A stretch of 64,000 bases of DNA from Zeimonas sp046347945 (GTDB lineage Bacteria; Pseudomonadota; Gammaproteobacteria; Burkholderiales; Burkholderiaceae_E). The translations under genes were made by a program, and so were the position numbers. The notes below the pieces were generated by a model that saw only the letters and a program-made list of their open reading frames with translations, had not been told where the DNA came from and searched no databases. The stretch spans positions 1 to 64,000 of the forward strand of contig JAXMFB010000020.1 of assembly GCA_046347945.1 (NCBI GenBank). Direction: 5' to 3'. Below, piece by piece: positions 1-7,583 of this stretch; position 1 is the stretch's first letter, and each line of letters starts with the position of its first letter.

Positions 1-94
1 TGCGATCCCTCCCCAGGATGCTGCCGGATCACGCCCGGCGCGAGCCGGTCGAGAAGCGCGCAACACGGCAGCGTGATCCCGTTTGCGTCCGCGA

Positions 95-544
95 TCAAGC
101 CCCGGCGTCGGGCCGGCTCGAATCGCGCAACGGAGCGTCGCCGCGAGCGTGCTGCCGCCCGCGCGGGGTCTCGCTGCCCGGCGTGAACGCACTGGCGCGC
201 GCGGCTTCGATCGGCCGCACCTCGAAGGAGAGGCCGACGGCCAGGCACGGGTTCCCGGCGGCGATCGTGGCCGCCTCGTCCAGGCTGCCGGCCACGATAA
301 ACCAGTAGCCGCCGATGACCTCCTTTGCCTCGGCGAACGGGCCGTCGGTCACGCCGCTCCTGGAGACCCGCTTCGCGTCGATCGCGAGCCGCTGCCCGGG
401 CTTCATCTTCCCTTCGCCGACCAGCCGGTCGTGCCAGGCATAGAACCGGTCGATCGCGTCCTGGATCTGCTGCGGCGAAGCATCCTCGTCCCATTGGCCG
501 CGCGAGATGACGAGGTATTCGGGTGGCTTCGGCATGGAGGGCAT
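95..544 (-). CDS. YciI-like (DGPF-domain) protein
   Basis: Member of the YCII-related family of small dimeric alpha-beta proteins, often encoded beside ECF sigma factors; the reaction is generally unknown. The signature DGPFAE lies at residues 67-72, followed by the GGYW strand at 78-81. The family core ends near FEVRPIE (about residue 113). The last 35 or so residues are polar, low-complexity and not family-like, so the end may be an unrelated tail or the result of a small indel. Two in-frame ATGs, at 544 and 535, are equally possible starts. The 94 bases beyond its stop, up to the window edge, hold nothing I can support; no sigma factor is visible. Confidence 0.8.
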   Translation of the reverse strand: MPSMPKPPEYLVISRGQWDEDASPQQIQDAIDRFYAWHDRLVGEGKMKPGQRLAIDAKRVSRSGVTDGPFAEAKEVIGGYWFIVAGSLDEAATIAAGNPCLAVGLSFEVRPIEAARASAFTPGSETPRGRQHARGDAPLRDSSRPDAGA

Positions 545-565
545 CCTCGTGAAGGACCGCCCCGG

Positions 566-949
566 CTAGAAGCGGGCGCCCTTCTCGCGCAGCAGCTCCC
601 GAAGCACCGAGCGGTGGCAGTGCGCCTCGTTCTCGCAGTAGCAGCCCACCGAGAAGTTCGTGTGGTGCGACAGCGTGGCGAGCAGCTCGATCGCGTGCGC
701 GTGGTCCGGCTGCGCCATCTCCGCGCGGTACTTCCGGGCGAACGCCGCCCACTGGGCAGGCGTGGTGGCCTGCTGCGCCTGCTTCATCGTCTCGACGCTC
801 GGCGCCAGGTTCGGAAACCAGACGTCGTACCAGTTGCGCGACGCGAATTCCGACTTCGGCACGCCGCGCGGCGGGCGGCGCACCGTGCCGATGCGCAGGC
901 CTTCGTCGACGGCCCTGTCGGTTCCGAGACGGACTACGCGGACGACCAT
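566..949 (-). CDS. DUF488 family protein
   Basis: 127-residue protein of the DUF488 (YeaO-like) family, whose biochemical role is not established. The family pattern shows in the RNWYDVWFPNLAPS segment near the middle and in the C-terminal block GCYCENEAHCHRSVL, with Cys and His residues that are conserved and possibly metal- or ligand-binding. The ATG at 949 was chosen because residues MVVRVVRLG form the usual first beta strand; the longer open frame upstream has no family similarity. It follows the YciI-like gene's promoter side on the same strand, with 21 bases between them. Confidence 0.82.
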   Translation of the reverse strand: MVVRVVRLGTDRAVDEGLRIGTVRRPPRGVPKSEFASRNWYDVWFPNLAPSVETMKQAQQATTPAQWAAFARKYRAEMAQPDHAHAIELLATLSHHTNFSVGCYCENEAHCHRSVLRELLREKGARF

Positions 950-1075
950 GGCTTCCTCCGTGGTGGCACGGTGCATTGTCGCGCGCCTGGCGGCGACGCG
1001 CAGCCCGGCCCCGCTTCCGGGACGGACTATCATGCAGGCTGCCCGCCGACCTGCACCCGCGACCTCGCCGTGACG

Positions 1076-1444
1076 ATGAAAGACCGACCGGACGCCGCCG
1101 ACCCGCTGCGCGAGCTTGCGCAGGCGCTGCGCCGCTTCGCCGACGAGCGCGACTGGGACCAGTTTCACGCGCCGAAGAACCTCGCGGCAGCGCTGTCGGT
1201 CGAAGCGGCCGAACTGCTCGAACACTTCCAGTGGATCGGCGAAGAAGAGTCGCGCCGGCTTGCGCCCGAGACGCTCGCGAAGGTCGCCGAAGAGATGGCC
1301 GACGTGCTGCTCTACCTCGTGCGGCTCGCCGACAAGCTCGACGTCGACCTCGTGCAGGCGGCGAAGCGCAAGATGGCGATCAACGCGCAGAAGTATCCGG
1401 TGGAGATCGCCCGCGGCTCGAGCCGCAAATACTCCGAGCGATAG
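1076..1444 (+). CDS. MazG-like nucleotide pyrophosphohydrolase
   Basis: 122-residue all-alpha NTP pyrophosphatase of the MazG/RS21-C6 (dCTPase-like) group, expected to hydrolyse a non-canonical or excess (d)NTP to the monophosphate and PPi with Mg2+. The metal-binding pattern is visible as EAAELLEHFQW (EExxE-type helix) followed by EEMADVLLYLVRLAD (ExxxD helix), then a conserved Lys-rich helix ending near NAQKYPVE. The length fits stand-alone single-domain members. The ATG at 1076 begins the conserved N-terminal helix. It is the only plus-strand gene in a run of minus-strand genes, so it probably has its own promoter. Confidence 0.88.
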   Translation: MKDRPDAADPLRELAQALRRFADERDWDQFHAPKNLAAALSVEAAELLEHFQWIGEEESRRLAPETLAKVAEEMADVLLYLVRLADKLDVDLVQAAKRKMAINAQKYPVEIARGSSRKYSER

Positions 1445-1472
1445 CGCACATGGCCGCCCGCGCGCCGGGGCT

Positions 1473-1841
1473 TCATCCCCGGGACGCGGGCCCGGGCTCG
1501 CCCAGCGCCTTGGCGCGCAGTTCGCGCGGTGCGCAGCCGAAGCGCGCCCGGAACGCCCGACTGAAATGCGCCGCATCGTTGAAGCCCCAGTGGAACGCGA
1601 TCTCGCTGACGCTGCGCCGCGCCAGCCCGGGGCTGCACAGGTCGCGCCGCGCGGCGTCGAGCCGCTGCGACCAGATCCAGTCGGCCAGCGAGCAGGGCTC
1701 GCCGGACCAGGCGCGGTGCAGGGTGCTCGGTGACAGGCGCAGCTGCGTCGCGATCGCGGCCACGGCCAGCCCGGGATCGCGCAGGCGGGCTCGCACGCGG
1801 GCCCTGATCTGCTCGCGACGGAGCGCCGCCAGCTGCGACAC
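1473..1841 (-). CDS. AraC-type HTH protein lacking sensor domain
   Basis: 122-residue protein that is essentially only the double helix-turn-helix DNA-binding domain of an AraC/XylS regulator. Typical features are VAAIATQLRLSPSTLHR (first HTH) and SEIAFHWGFNDAAHFSRAF (second HTH), followed by the usual FGCAPRELR end. It most resembles the C-terminus of FeaR/AraC_binding_2-type regulators, which carry about 190 further residues at the N-terminus. Only 141 bases separate its GTG start from the stop of the next gene, and no frame there encodes an effector domain. It is therefore either a truncated remnant or a stand-alone DNA-binding protein. Confidence 0.7.
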   Translation of the reverse strand: MSQLAALRREQIRARVRARLRDPGLAVAAIATQLRLSPSTLHRAWSGEPCSLADWIWSQRLDAARRDLCSPGLARRSVSEIAFHWGFNDAAHFSRAFRARFGCAPRELRAKALGEPGPASRG

Positions 1842-1982
1842 CGACGCAGGTTGCGCGCCGGGCCGTGCTGCGCCAGTGGCGCGCCGCCGAACCCGGGCGC
1901 ATCGGCGACGGCGAGCGGCGGGCGCCGCGCCCGGGGCCGCGGAGGCCGCCCTCGTCGCAACCTTGCCGGGATCTCCGGCCCG

Positions 1983-2360
1983 CTACTCGAACTTGCCCTG
2001 GATGACGAAGCCGAAGTGGGGCGTCGGCTTCGTCACGACGATCTGTTCCCCGTTCGGTCGCCGGATCACATAGCCGTCGAAGATCCGCTCCGGGCCGCCT
2101 TGCAGGTTGCCGTACACCTTCACCCGCTCGCCGGCAGCCGGCCCTGCCGCTGCACCGCCCGGCAGCCTGGCCTTGACGAAGATCGAGCCGGTGTCGTCCG
2201 TGAGGGTGAAGCCGCCGGCGCCCGGTTGCGAGACGACTCCCTCGATCGTCGTGACTGGCGGCAAGGCCACGCGACTGATCGGCGTCGTGGTGGCGCAACC
2301 GCTGGCCAGCGCCGCGATCAACGCGAATTCCGCCATCCGCAGGGTCGTGCGACTTCGCAT
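1983..2360 (-). CDS. Small lipoprotein, probable OB-fold
   Basis: 125-residue predicted lipoprotein. A short hydrophobic signal ends in a lipobox LASGC with the lipidated Cys at residue 22. The mature part is about 100 residues and reads as alternating beta strands (TIEGVVSQPGAGGFTLTDDTGSIFVKARL... GERVKVYGNL), a pattern like bacterial OB-fold domains (YgiW/BOF type), but I cannot name the family. It would be anchored in the envelope. No operon partner suggests a function. Confidence 0.68.
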   Translation of the reverse strand: MRSRTTLRMAEFALIAALASGCATTTPISRVALPPVTTIEGVVSQPGAGGFTLTDDTGSIFVKARLPGGAAAGPAAGERVKVYGNLQGGPERIFDGYVIRRPNGEQIVVTKPTPHFGFVIQGKFE

Positions 2361-2415
2361 CAGAGCACCTCGACCATCAGGCTAGGCTGCCGGCGACGAG
2401 CGGTCCAGGCTCCGG

Positions 2416-3270
2416 TCACCCGGCACCCGGAGCCTTCGCCGCCCCGCGAAAGAACGCGTCGAGCTCGCGGCCCGACGCGGCGCTCGCGAAGCCGTCGAAG
2501 CGCCCCTGCTCGACGATCGAACGTGCCGCGTTCATCAGGCCCGCCCAGGCCGCGCGGGCCAGCGCGCCGCCGACGCTGATGCGTCGCACGCCGAGTTCGG
2601 CGATGTCGCGCACCGTGAGCTCGCTCGCGGTGCCGACGAGCAGGTTGACCGGCTTCGGCGCCACCGCGGCGACGACCGCAGCGATCTGCTCGCGCGTGCG
2701 AATCCCCGGGGCGTAGAGGCAGTCGGCGCCGGCGTTCGCGTAGGCCCTGAGCCGGGCGATCGTCTCGTCGAGATCGGGGCGTCCGACGATGAAGCACTCC
2801 GCGCGCCCGACCAGCAGGGTGTCGCCGCCCGAGCGGTCGATCGCGTCGCGCGCCGCGCGGATCCGGGCGACCGATTCGTCGAGGCCGCGCAGCGGATCGG
2901 CCGGATCGCCGGTCGAGTCTTCGATGGACACCCCGGCGACGCCGGTTTCGATGGCGAGGCGCACGCTCTCGGCCACGCCGGCCGGATCGGCGGCGAAGCC
3001 GCTCTCGAAGTCGGCGTTGACCGGCAGGTCGGTCGCAGCGACGAGCGCGGACAGGTGCTCGAGCACCCTGTCGCGCGACATCGAACCGTCCGCGCGCCCC
3101 TGGCTCCACGCGAAGCCGGAGCTGGTGGTCGCGAGCGCCTGGAAGCCGAGGCCCTGAAGGTAGCGCGCGCTGCCGACGTCCCAGGGGTTGGGAATGACGA
3201 AGCAGCCGGAAGCGTGCAGCTGGCGGAACGCGCGCCGCTTGTCGGCGACGCCGGGACGGGTGGGATCCAT
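2416..3270 (-). CDS. Isocitrate lyase/PEP mutase family enzyme
   Basis: 284-residue TIM-barrel enzyme of the PEP mutase / isocitrate lyase superfamily (PF13714 type). Members cleave or rearrange C-C or P-C bonds of 2-oxo or phosphonate acids, for example oxaloacetate decarboxylases and 2-methylisocitrate lyases. Visible family elements are NPWDVGSARYL near residue 28, the metal-binding segment NADFESGFA near 85, GVSIEDS near 115 and VGRAECF near 155. The KKCGH motif of true isocitrate lyases is absent, so the substrate stays open. An ABM-family gene lies upstream on the same strand with 28 bases between them, so the two may be cotranscribed. Confidence 0.85.
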   Translation of the reverse strand: MDPTRPGVADKRRAFRQLHASGCFVIPNPWDVGSARYLQGLGFQALATTSSGFAWSQGRADGSMSRDRVLEHLSALVAATDLPVNADFESGFAADPAGVAESVRLAIETGVAGVSIEDSTGDPADPLRGLDESVARIRAARDAIDRSGGDTLLVGRAECFIVGRPDLDETIARLRAYANAGADCLYAPGIRTREQIAAVVAAVAPKPVNLLVGTASELTVRDIAELGVRRISVGGALARAAWAGLMNAARSIVEQGRFDGFASAASGRELDAFFRGAAKAPGAG

Positions 3271-3298
3271 GGGGGATGCCTCTTCGTGGACGCGCGCG

Positions 3299-3607
3299 CT
3301 ACGCGCGCTTCGCCGGGAATCGCGACTCCCTTGCGACGGTGCAGACCTGGATGCTGTACTCGCTGTAGAACGACTCGCGGCCCTTCTTCTTCGCCGCGAC
3401 GTGCTCGGCGTGCGTCGACCAGGCGCGCTGGGCTTCCCCGGATTCGAACTCGACGATCGTCACGCGCTCTCCGTCGTCGGCGACGAAGCTCTTGTGCGAC
3501 AGGTAGCCCGGCATCGTGCGCGCCAGCTCGGCCATTCTCGGCGCCAGGGCCATGTATTCGTCGCGCCCCTCGGGCTTGAGTCGCGAGCGGAAGACGGTGA
3601 CGATCAT
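3299..3607 (-). CDS. Antibiotic biosynthesis monooxygenase-domain protein
   Basis: 102-residue ABM-fold protein (dimeric alpha-beta barrel), a family with cofactor-free monooxygenases, quinol oxygenases and haem-degrading enzymes as well as proteins of unknown role. It begins MIVTVFRSRLKPEGRDEY, and the conserved GYLSHKSF and IVEFESGEAQRAWSTHAEH segments follow. The ATG at 3607 is supported by a clear AGGAGAT ribosome-binding site 5-6 bases upstream; a longer open frame to 3865 has no family similarity. Probably expressed with the PEP-mutase-family gene downstream. Confidence 0.82.
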   Translation of the reverse strand: MIVTVFRSRLKPEGRDEYMALAPRMAELARTMPGYLSHKSFVADDGERVTIVEFESGEAQRAWSTHAEHVAAKKKGRESFYSEYSIQVCTVARESRFPAKRA

Positions 3608-3686
3608 CGGAATCTCCTGTGTCGTGCCTGAATGTCGCACGGATATCCGGCTGCGCGTGCGTGACCACGCGGCGCATCGGGAATTG

Positions 3687-4265
3687 TCACGGGTCGCGCG
3701 CCTCGCAGCTGCCGAACCCGAGGGCCGGATCGAACCGGCAGGACCGCTCCGCAGCGCAGTCCCCGTCCCGGCGACAGATCGCGTGCTGGCCGCACACCGC
3801 TGGCACGCGCAGGTTCCGAGCCAGTTCGCCGGGCGCCGTGACCTCGATCGCGAGCGAGGCGGCAAACCGGTCGGACGTCGGGTGCGCGAGCAGGAACTGG
3901 TCGTGGCGGATGCGCTGCACCGCGTAGCGGTGCCGGGCCTCGAACGTCCACTCGAAGCCGCACGAGGCGATCTCCGAGCTGTTGCGCAGGATCGCGACCC
4001 TGAGCCAGTGCGTTCCCGGCGGCAGGCTGACGGAATACGCGTAGGGCCAGCCGCTCCTGCCGCCCTCGCGCCGGCCGTCGACCGCCGCGACGTGGAGTTC
4101 CTCGTCGTAAAGGACGCGGTAGTGCCAGTAGCCTTCGACGACGGCGAGCTCGCCCGGCCGGGCCGCGCGGTCGCCGTAGGTCTCGTGCATCACGCAACCC
4201 GCGGCGAAGGCGAGCAGGCACGCGAGCACTGCGGCCCTGATGTCGAGGTGTCGGTCCGTGGCCAA
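3687..4265 (-). CDS. Putative lipoprotein of unknown function
   Basis: Predicted secreted lipoprotein of about 190 residues. A hydrophobic stretch AAVLACLLAFAAGC ends in a lipobox Cys. The mature part has a beta-rich centre (VEGYWHYRVLYDEELHVAAVDG, GTHWLRVAILRN) and a Cys-rich C-terminus (VCGQHAICRRDGDCAAERSC) that could form disulfides in the periplasm. I do not recognise the family. The start is uncertain: TTG at 4265 gives a conventional signal peptide, GTG at 4229 a minimal one, and neither has a strong ribosome-binding site. Confidence 0.6.
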   Translation of the reverse strand: MATDRHLDIRAAVLACLLAFAAGCVMHETYGDRAARPGELAVVEGYWHYRVLYDEELHVAAVDGRREGGRSGWPYAYSVSLPPGTHWLRVAILRNSSEIASCGFEWTFEARHRYAVQRIRHDQFLLAHPTSDRFAASLAIEVTAPGELARNLRVPAVCGQHAICRRDGDCAAERSCRFDPALGFGSCEARDP

Positions 4266-4300
4266 GCCGGTCGTGGAGTTCGTCGGAGCTTGCGCAGCGG

Positions 4301-5455
4301 CTAGCGGACCCGCACCGGCAGGTCGGTGAATCCGCTCGCCGGGTACGCCGCCCGGGTCGCCGGCTTGCCCGGGACGGGGTCGATGCCCGTCGCGCGCCCG
4401 AGCAGTTCCTCGATGACCACGCGCAGCTCCATCCGGGCCAGCGGCGCGCCGGGGCACACGTGGATGCCCGCCCCGTAGAGCAGGTTCGCTGCCGGGTCGC
4501 GGTCGAGCCGGAACGCATCCGGATCGTCGAAGACGCGGCCGTCGCGGTTTGCGGAGACCCAGACCAGCGAGAGCCGTTCGCCGGCGGCGATGCTGCGCCC
4601 GCCGATCTCGACCGGGCGGGTCGCGACGCGCCGGTTCGCGACCAGCGGCCCGTGAATCCGCAGGATCTCGTCGATGGCCGCGGGCAGGAGCGCCGGCCGG
4701 GCGCGCAGCCGATCCTGCAGGCCCGCGTGTCGCGAGAGGTGCTCGACGAGGATGCCGACCGCTGCCGCGATCGTGCCGACCTCGCCGACGGTCCAGTTGC
4801 GCAGGATGCTGGCGATCTCCTCGTCGCCCAGCGGCTGTCCGCCGACCGTCTCGTGCATCAGCGCGGCCGTGACGTCGTCGCCGGGCTTCGCGCCGGCGTG
4901 CCGCCGCGCGTCGAGCATCTGGTCGATGAAGCCCTCGAACTCGCGCGCGATGTCCGACAGGGCGGCCTGGTCGCGGGCCAGCGTGGCCTCGTGGTTCTTG
5001 CGCGTCCAGCGCGCGAGCGGTTCGTGCAGCGCCGGTGGCCAGCCGAGGAACGCGCACTGGACGGCGACCGCGAACGGCCGTGCGAACCCGGCCATGAACT
5101 CCACTTCGCCGCGCGCCAGCACCCCGCCGACGAGGTCCGCGGCGATCTGTCGGCACGAGGGCTCGAAGGCATCGACGCGCGTCGCTGAGAAGTACGGCTC
5201 GACGACGCGGCGATACACGGTGTGCTCGGGCGGATCCATTCCGTTGGGCACCGACAGGTGCCGGGACACCGCGCTGCTGAACGTCTCGTGGTCGTGCAGC
5301 ACGCGCACGATGTCTTCGTGCCGGAACAGCGACCACTGCAGGTAGTCGCTCCATGCGACCGGGCAGCGCTCGCGCATCGAGTCGTAGCCGGCGCGCTGGT
5401 CGCGCAGGACTTCGGCGGATCGGGGATCCCAGTCCGGCTTGCGTTCGTCGCTCAT
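4301..5455 (-). CDS. Cytochrome P450
   Basis: 384-residue soluble class I-type cytochrome P450, a haem-thiolate monooxygenase that needs electrons from a ferredoxin and reductase; neither gene is nearby. The haem-binding loop reads YGAGIHVCPGAPLARME, with the axial Cys at about residue 334; the usual leading Phe is Tyr. The K-helix ExxR is EILR, and the I-helix segment WTVGEVGTIAAA has the conserved Thr in a slightly altered AGxxT context. ATG at 5455 starts the family N-terminus. The substrate cannot be read from sequence. An AHSA1-domain gene lies 77 bases upstream on the same strand. Confidence 0.9.
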   Translation of the reverse strand: MSDERKPDWDPRSAEVLRDQRAGYDSMRERCPVAWSDYLQWSLFRHEDIVRVLHDHETFSSAVSRHLSVPNGMDPPEHTVYRRVVEPYFSATRVDAFEPSCRQIAADLVGGVLARGEVEFMAGFARPFAVAVQCAFLGWPPALHEPLARWTRKNHEATLARDQAALSDIAREFEGFIDQMLDARRHAGAKPGDDVTAALMHETVGGQPLGDEEIASILRNWTVGEVGTIAAAVGILVEHLSRHAGLQDRLRARPALLPAAIDEILRIHGPLVANRRVATRPVEIGGRSIAAGERLSLVWVSANRDGRVFDDPDAFRLDRDPAANLLYGAGIHVCPGAPLARMELRVVIEELLGRATGIDPVPGKPATRAAYPASGFTDLPVRVR

Positions 5456-5532
5456 GGTGGCGGCTCGGCGGGTCGTGGCGTCCCCGATGATAGGCCGATG
5501 CGCGCGGCCGGCCCAGGATCCGGCAGGCGGCA

Positions 5533-5979
5533 TCATTCGCGGATCTCGGCCTCGACCAGCTTCGCCAGCAGCACCAGCGATTCCTGCCAGCCGAGGTAGC
5601 ACGCTTCGACGGGAATGACTTCGGGGATGCCCTCCTGGACGACCTCCAGCTCGGTGCCGCAGGACACCGCCTTCAGTGTCACGGTCGTCGTCATGACGCC
5701 GGGCAGGCTCGGGTCGTCGAACCGGTCGGTGTAGCGAAGCCGCGCGTTCTCGACGAGCTCGAGGTACTCGCCGCCGAACGCGTGGCTGTGCCCGGTCGTG
5801 AAATTCGTGAACGACATCTTGAACGTTCCCCCGACCCTGGCATCCAGGTGGTGGACGCTGCCGGTGAAGCCGTTCGGCGGCAGCCATTTGGCCATGGCGT
5901 CGGCGGTGAGAAAGGCCCGATAGACGCGCTCGGGGGGCGCCCGCAGGACGCGGTGAAGGTGAACGGTGCCCGTTGCCAT
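5533..5979 (-). CDS. SRPBCC (AHSA1-like) family protein
   Basis: 148-residue START/AHSA1-fold protein with a helix-grip hydrophobic pocket. The opening HRVLRAPPERVYRAFLTADAMAKWLPP is typical for the family, as is TFKMSFTNFTTG followed by the GWQESLVLLAKLVE C-terminal helix. Such proteins bind hydrophobic ligands, and many in bacteria have no assigned role. The ATG at 5979 is preferred over TTG at 6003 because AGGAGC stands nine bases before it. The alternative TTG start would overlap the end of the upstream lipoprotein gene by a few bases. Confidence 0.86.
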   Translation of the reverse strand: MATGTVHLHRVLRAPPERVYRAFLTADAMAKWLPPNGFTGSVHHLDARVGGTFKMSFTNFTTGHSHAFGGEYLELVENARLRYTDRFDDPSLPGVMTTTVTLKAVSCGTELEVVQEGIPEVIPVEACYLGWQESLVLLAKLVEAEIRE

Positions 5980-5999
5980 CTGCGTGCTCCTGTCCAGGC

Positions 6000-6926
6000 T
6001 CAACGACGCTGTCCAAGACTACCCGGATCGATGCGGAAGAGCACCGGAAACGTCCTGGCCCATCCTTGCCATCGCAGCGAACCGGCTTCCGACACCGACC
6101 ACAGCTGCCCCTGGTCGTCGAACGCGATGTCCTGCATGCCGATCGGCATTTCGTGACTCGAAGCGATCCGGCCCGTGCGGTCGTCGAGCCTGTACAGCCG
6201 GCCGAAACGGCTGCTGCTGGCCGAGATCCAGAGACGGCCCTCGCGGTCGAAGGCCGCTCCCTGCGCCCGCTGCGGCAGCGGGATCGAGCGGATCGCCGAC
6301 CGGGCGTCGATGGCCCTGCCGTCGTGGGTATCGAACACCGACAGCGGAAGGAAGTGCCCCCGGGCCTTCGACGCGCCTTTCTCGAAGGCGCCGACGAACA
6401 GCGCGCTGCCGTCGAAGTCGGCGAACGAGCCCTTGACCGCGCCGCGCAGTTGCACGGTTGCCGTCACGGCGCCCGCGCCGTGGCCCGGAGGGAAGGCCCG
6501 GGCCGTATCGATCCGGTAGAGCCTTCGCGTGTCCGATGCAACCAGCGTGCCCTTGCCGACGTAGGCGAGGCCCCCCAGGTGGCCGCAGGTCTCGGGCAAG
6601 TCGAAGTGGCCGAGCGGGGCGCCGCTGCGCCGGTCGACCCTGAAGATCCGGCACGGTCCGCGATCGATGTCGGGCGCCGTGCTTCGGTAGCCCGACAGGT
6701 AGACCGCGCCGTCGCCCCAGGCGACGCCTTGCGGGACGTAGCCGTCGTCGATTCCGGGGGCCCAGATCAGGCCGCTCATCGGCGGGTCGCCGGCGACCGG
6801 ACCGGGCGCGCCGTGCACGCGGGCCGGCCGCATCCCGAGCACCTCCGGCGTGCCCGCCCCGGCCGGGCCGGGCGCGCAGGCAACGAGGCTCGCGGCCGCG
6901 AGCGCTGCTACGAGGCCCGCTCGCAC
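6000..6926 (-). CDS. Beta-propeller-like lipoprotein
   Basis: 308-residue predicted lipoprotein starting at GTG 6926. The signal MRAGLVAALAAASLVAC has its lipobox Cys at residue 17. The mature protein has repeated blades with Gly-Asp turns (YVPQGVAWGDGAVYLSGY, GGLAYVGKGTLVASDTRRLYRID, QGAAFDREGRLWISASSSRFGRLYRLDDRTG, MQDIAFDDQGQLWSVSEAG), the pattern of SMP-30/NHL or quinoprotein-like beta propellers. An envelope-bound binding protein or lactonase-like enzyme is possible; I see no decisive active-site motif. Its stop is 20 bases from the start of the next gene on the same strand. Confidence 0.72.
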   Translation of the reverse strand: MRAGLVAALAAASLVACAPGPAGAGTPEVLGMRPARVHGAPGPVAGDPPMSGLIWAPGIDDGYVPQGVAWGDGAVYLSGYRSTAPDIDRGPCRIFRVDRRSGAPLGHFDLPETCGHLGGLAYVGKGTLVASDTRRLYRIDTARAFPPGHGAGAVTATVQLRGAVKGSFADFDGSALFVGAFEKGASKARGHFLPLSVFDTHDGRAIDARSAIRSIPLPQRAQGAAFDREGRLWISASSSRFGRLYRLDDRTGRIASSHEMPIGMQDIAFDDQGQLWSVSEAGSLRWQGWARTFPVLFRIDPGSLGQRR

Positions 6927-6951
6927 GCCCGGATTCGCCGTTGCCTCGCGC

Positions 6952-7329
6952 TCACGCCCGGGCGGTACGGCGACCGATCCACGCGAAGCCGAGGAACAAC
7001 AGGAGCCACACCGCGGTCCGAAGGATCATCGCGCGCACGCTCTCGATGGCGATCGAGCTGCCGGTCGAGTACAGCCACGCGATCGCGGCCAGCACGACGA
7101 GATTGAGCACGAAGATCGCGAGGGCCGCGCGACCGCCCCAACCGAGGCTGCGCCACGCGACGATGCCTGCGGCGATGTACGCGAACCCCATCGCGACGTT
7201 GTAGACGAGCAGCGGTTCGAACACGACGTATCCCGGGTCGGAGCCAGCCAGGACCCGCGTGCCCGCGACGAGCGTCGCGAGGCCGAAGACGAGCGCAACG
7301 AACACGAGGAAGGCGCGAAAGAGTCGCAT
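6952..7329 (-). CDS. Small four-helix membrane protein
   Basis: 125-residue integral inner-membrane protein with four predicted hydrophobic segments at roughly residues 4-24, 40-60, 68-88 and 104-118, short polar loops and a basic C-terminus (GRRTARA). I do not recognise a named family. It sits 25 bases upstream of the lipoprotein gene on the same strand and may be cotranscribed. The 254 bases between it and the efflux operon contain no convincing gene. Confidence 0.65.
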   Translation of the reverse strand: MRLFRAFLVFVALVFGLATLVAGTRVLAGSDPGYVVFEPLLVYNVAMGFAYIAAGIVAWRSLGWGGRAALAIFVLNLVVLAAIAWLYSTGSSIAIESVRAMILRTAVWLLLFLGFAWIGRRTARA

Positions 7330-7583
7330 CGATCGAATCCGGGACCGTGTCGTTGTTCGCCGCAGCGAGGCGCCGCGAGCCCGCGCCGATCACGACTGGC
7401 GCCACATGCCCGCAGCTTCGGCGTCGCGAGCGAGCGCGTCAACGGAGACCCTGATCCGGAGTCGATCGCCGGAGCGAGCGCGAGCCTGGCATGCGGCGGG
7501 TGCAGACCGGCCGATCGCGGGCTCATGCCGCCGGTGCGTGGTCGAGGCCGGGTGCGTCGCCAGCGACTTCGCATCGCCGATGT

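Noticed and set aside
1..94. ECF sigma factor expected beside a DGPF protein
   Set aside because: No frame in the 94 bases left at the window edge resembles a sigma factor.
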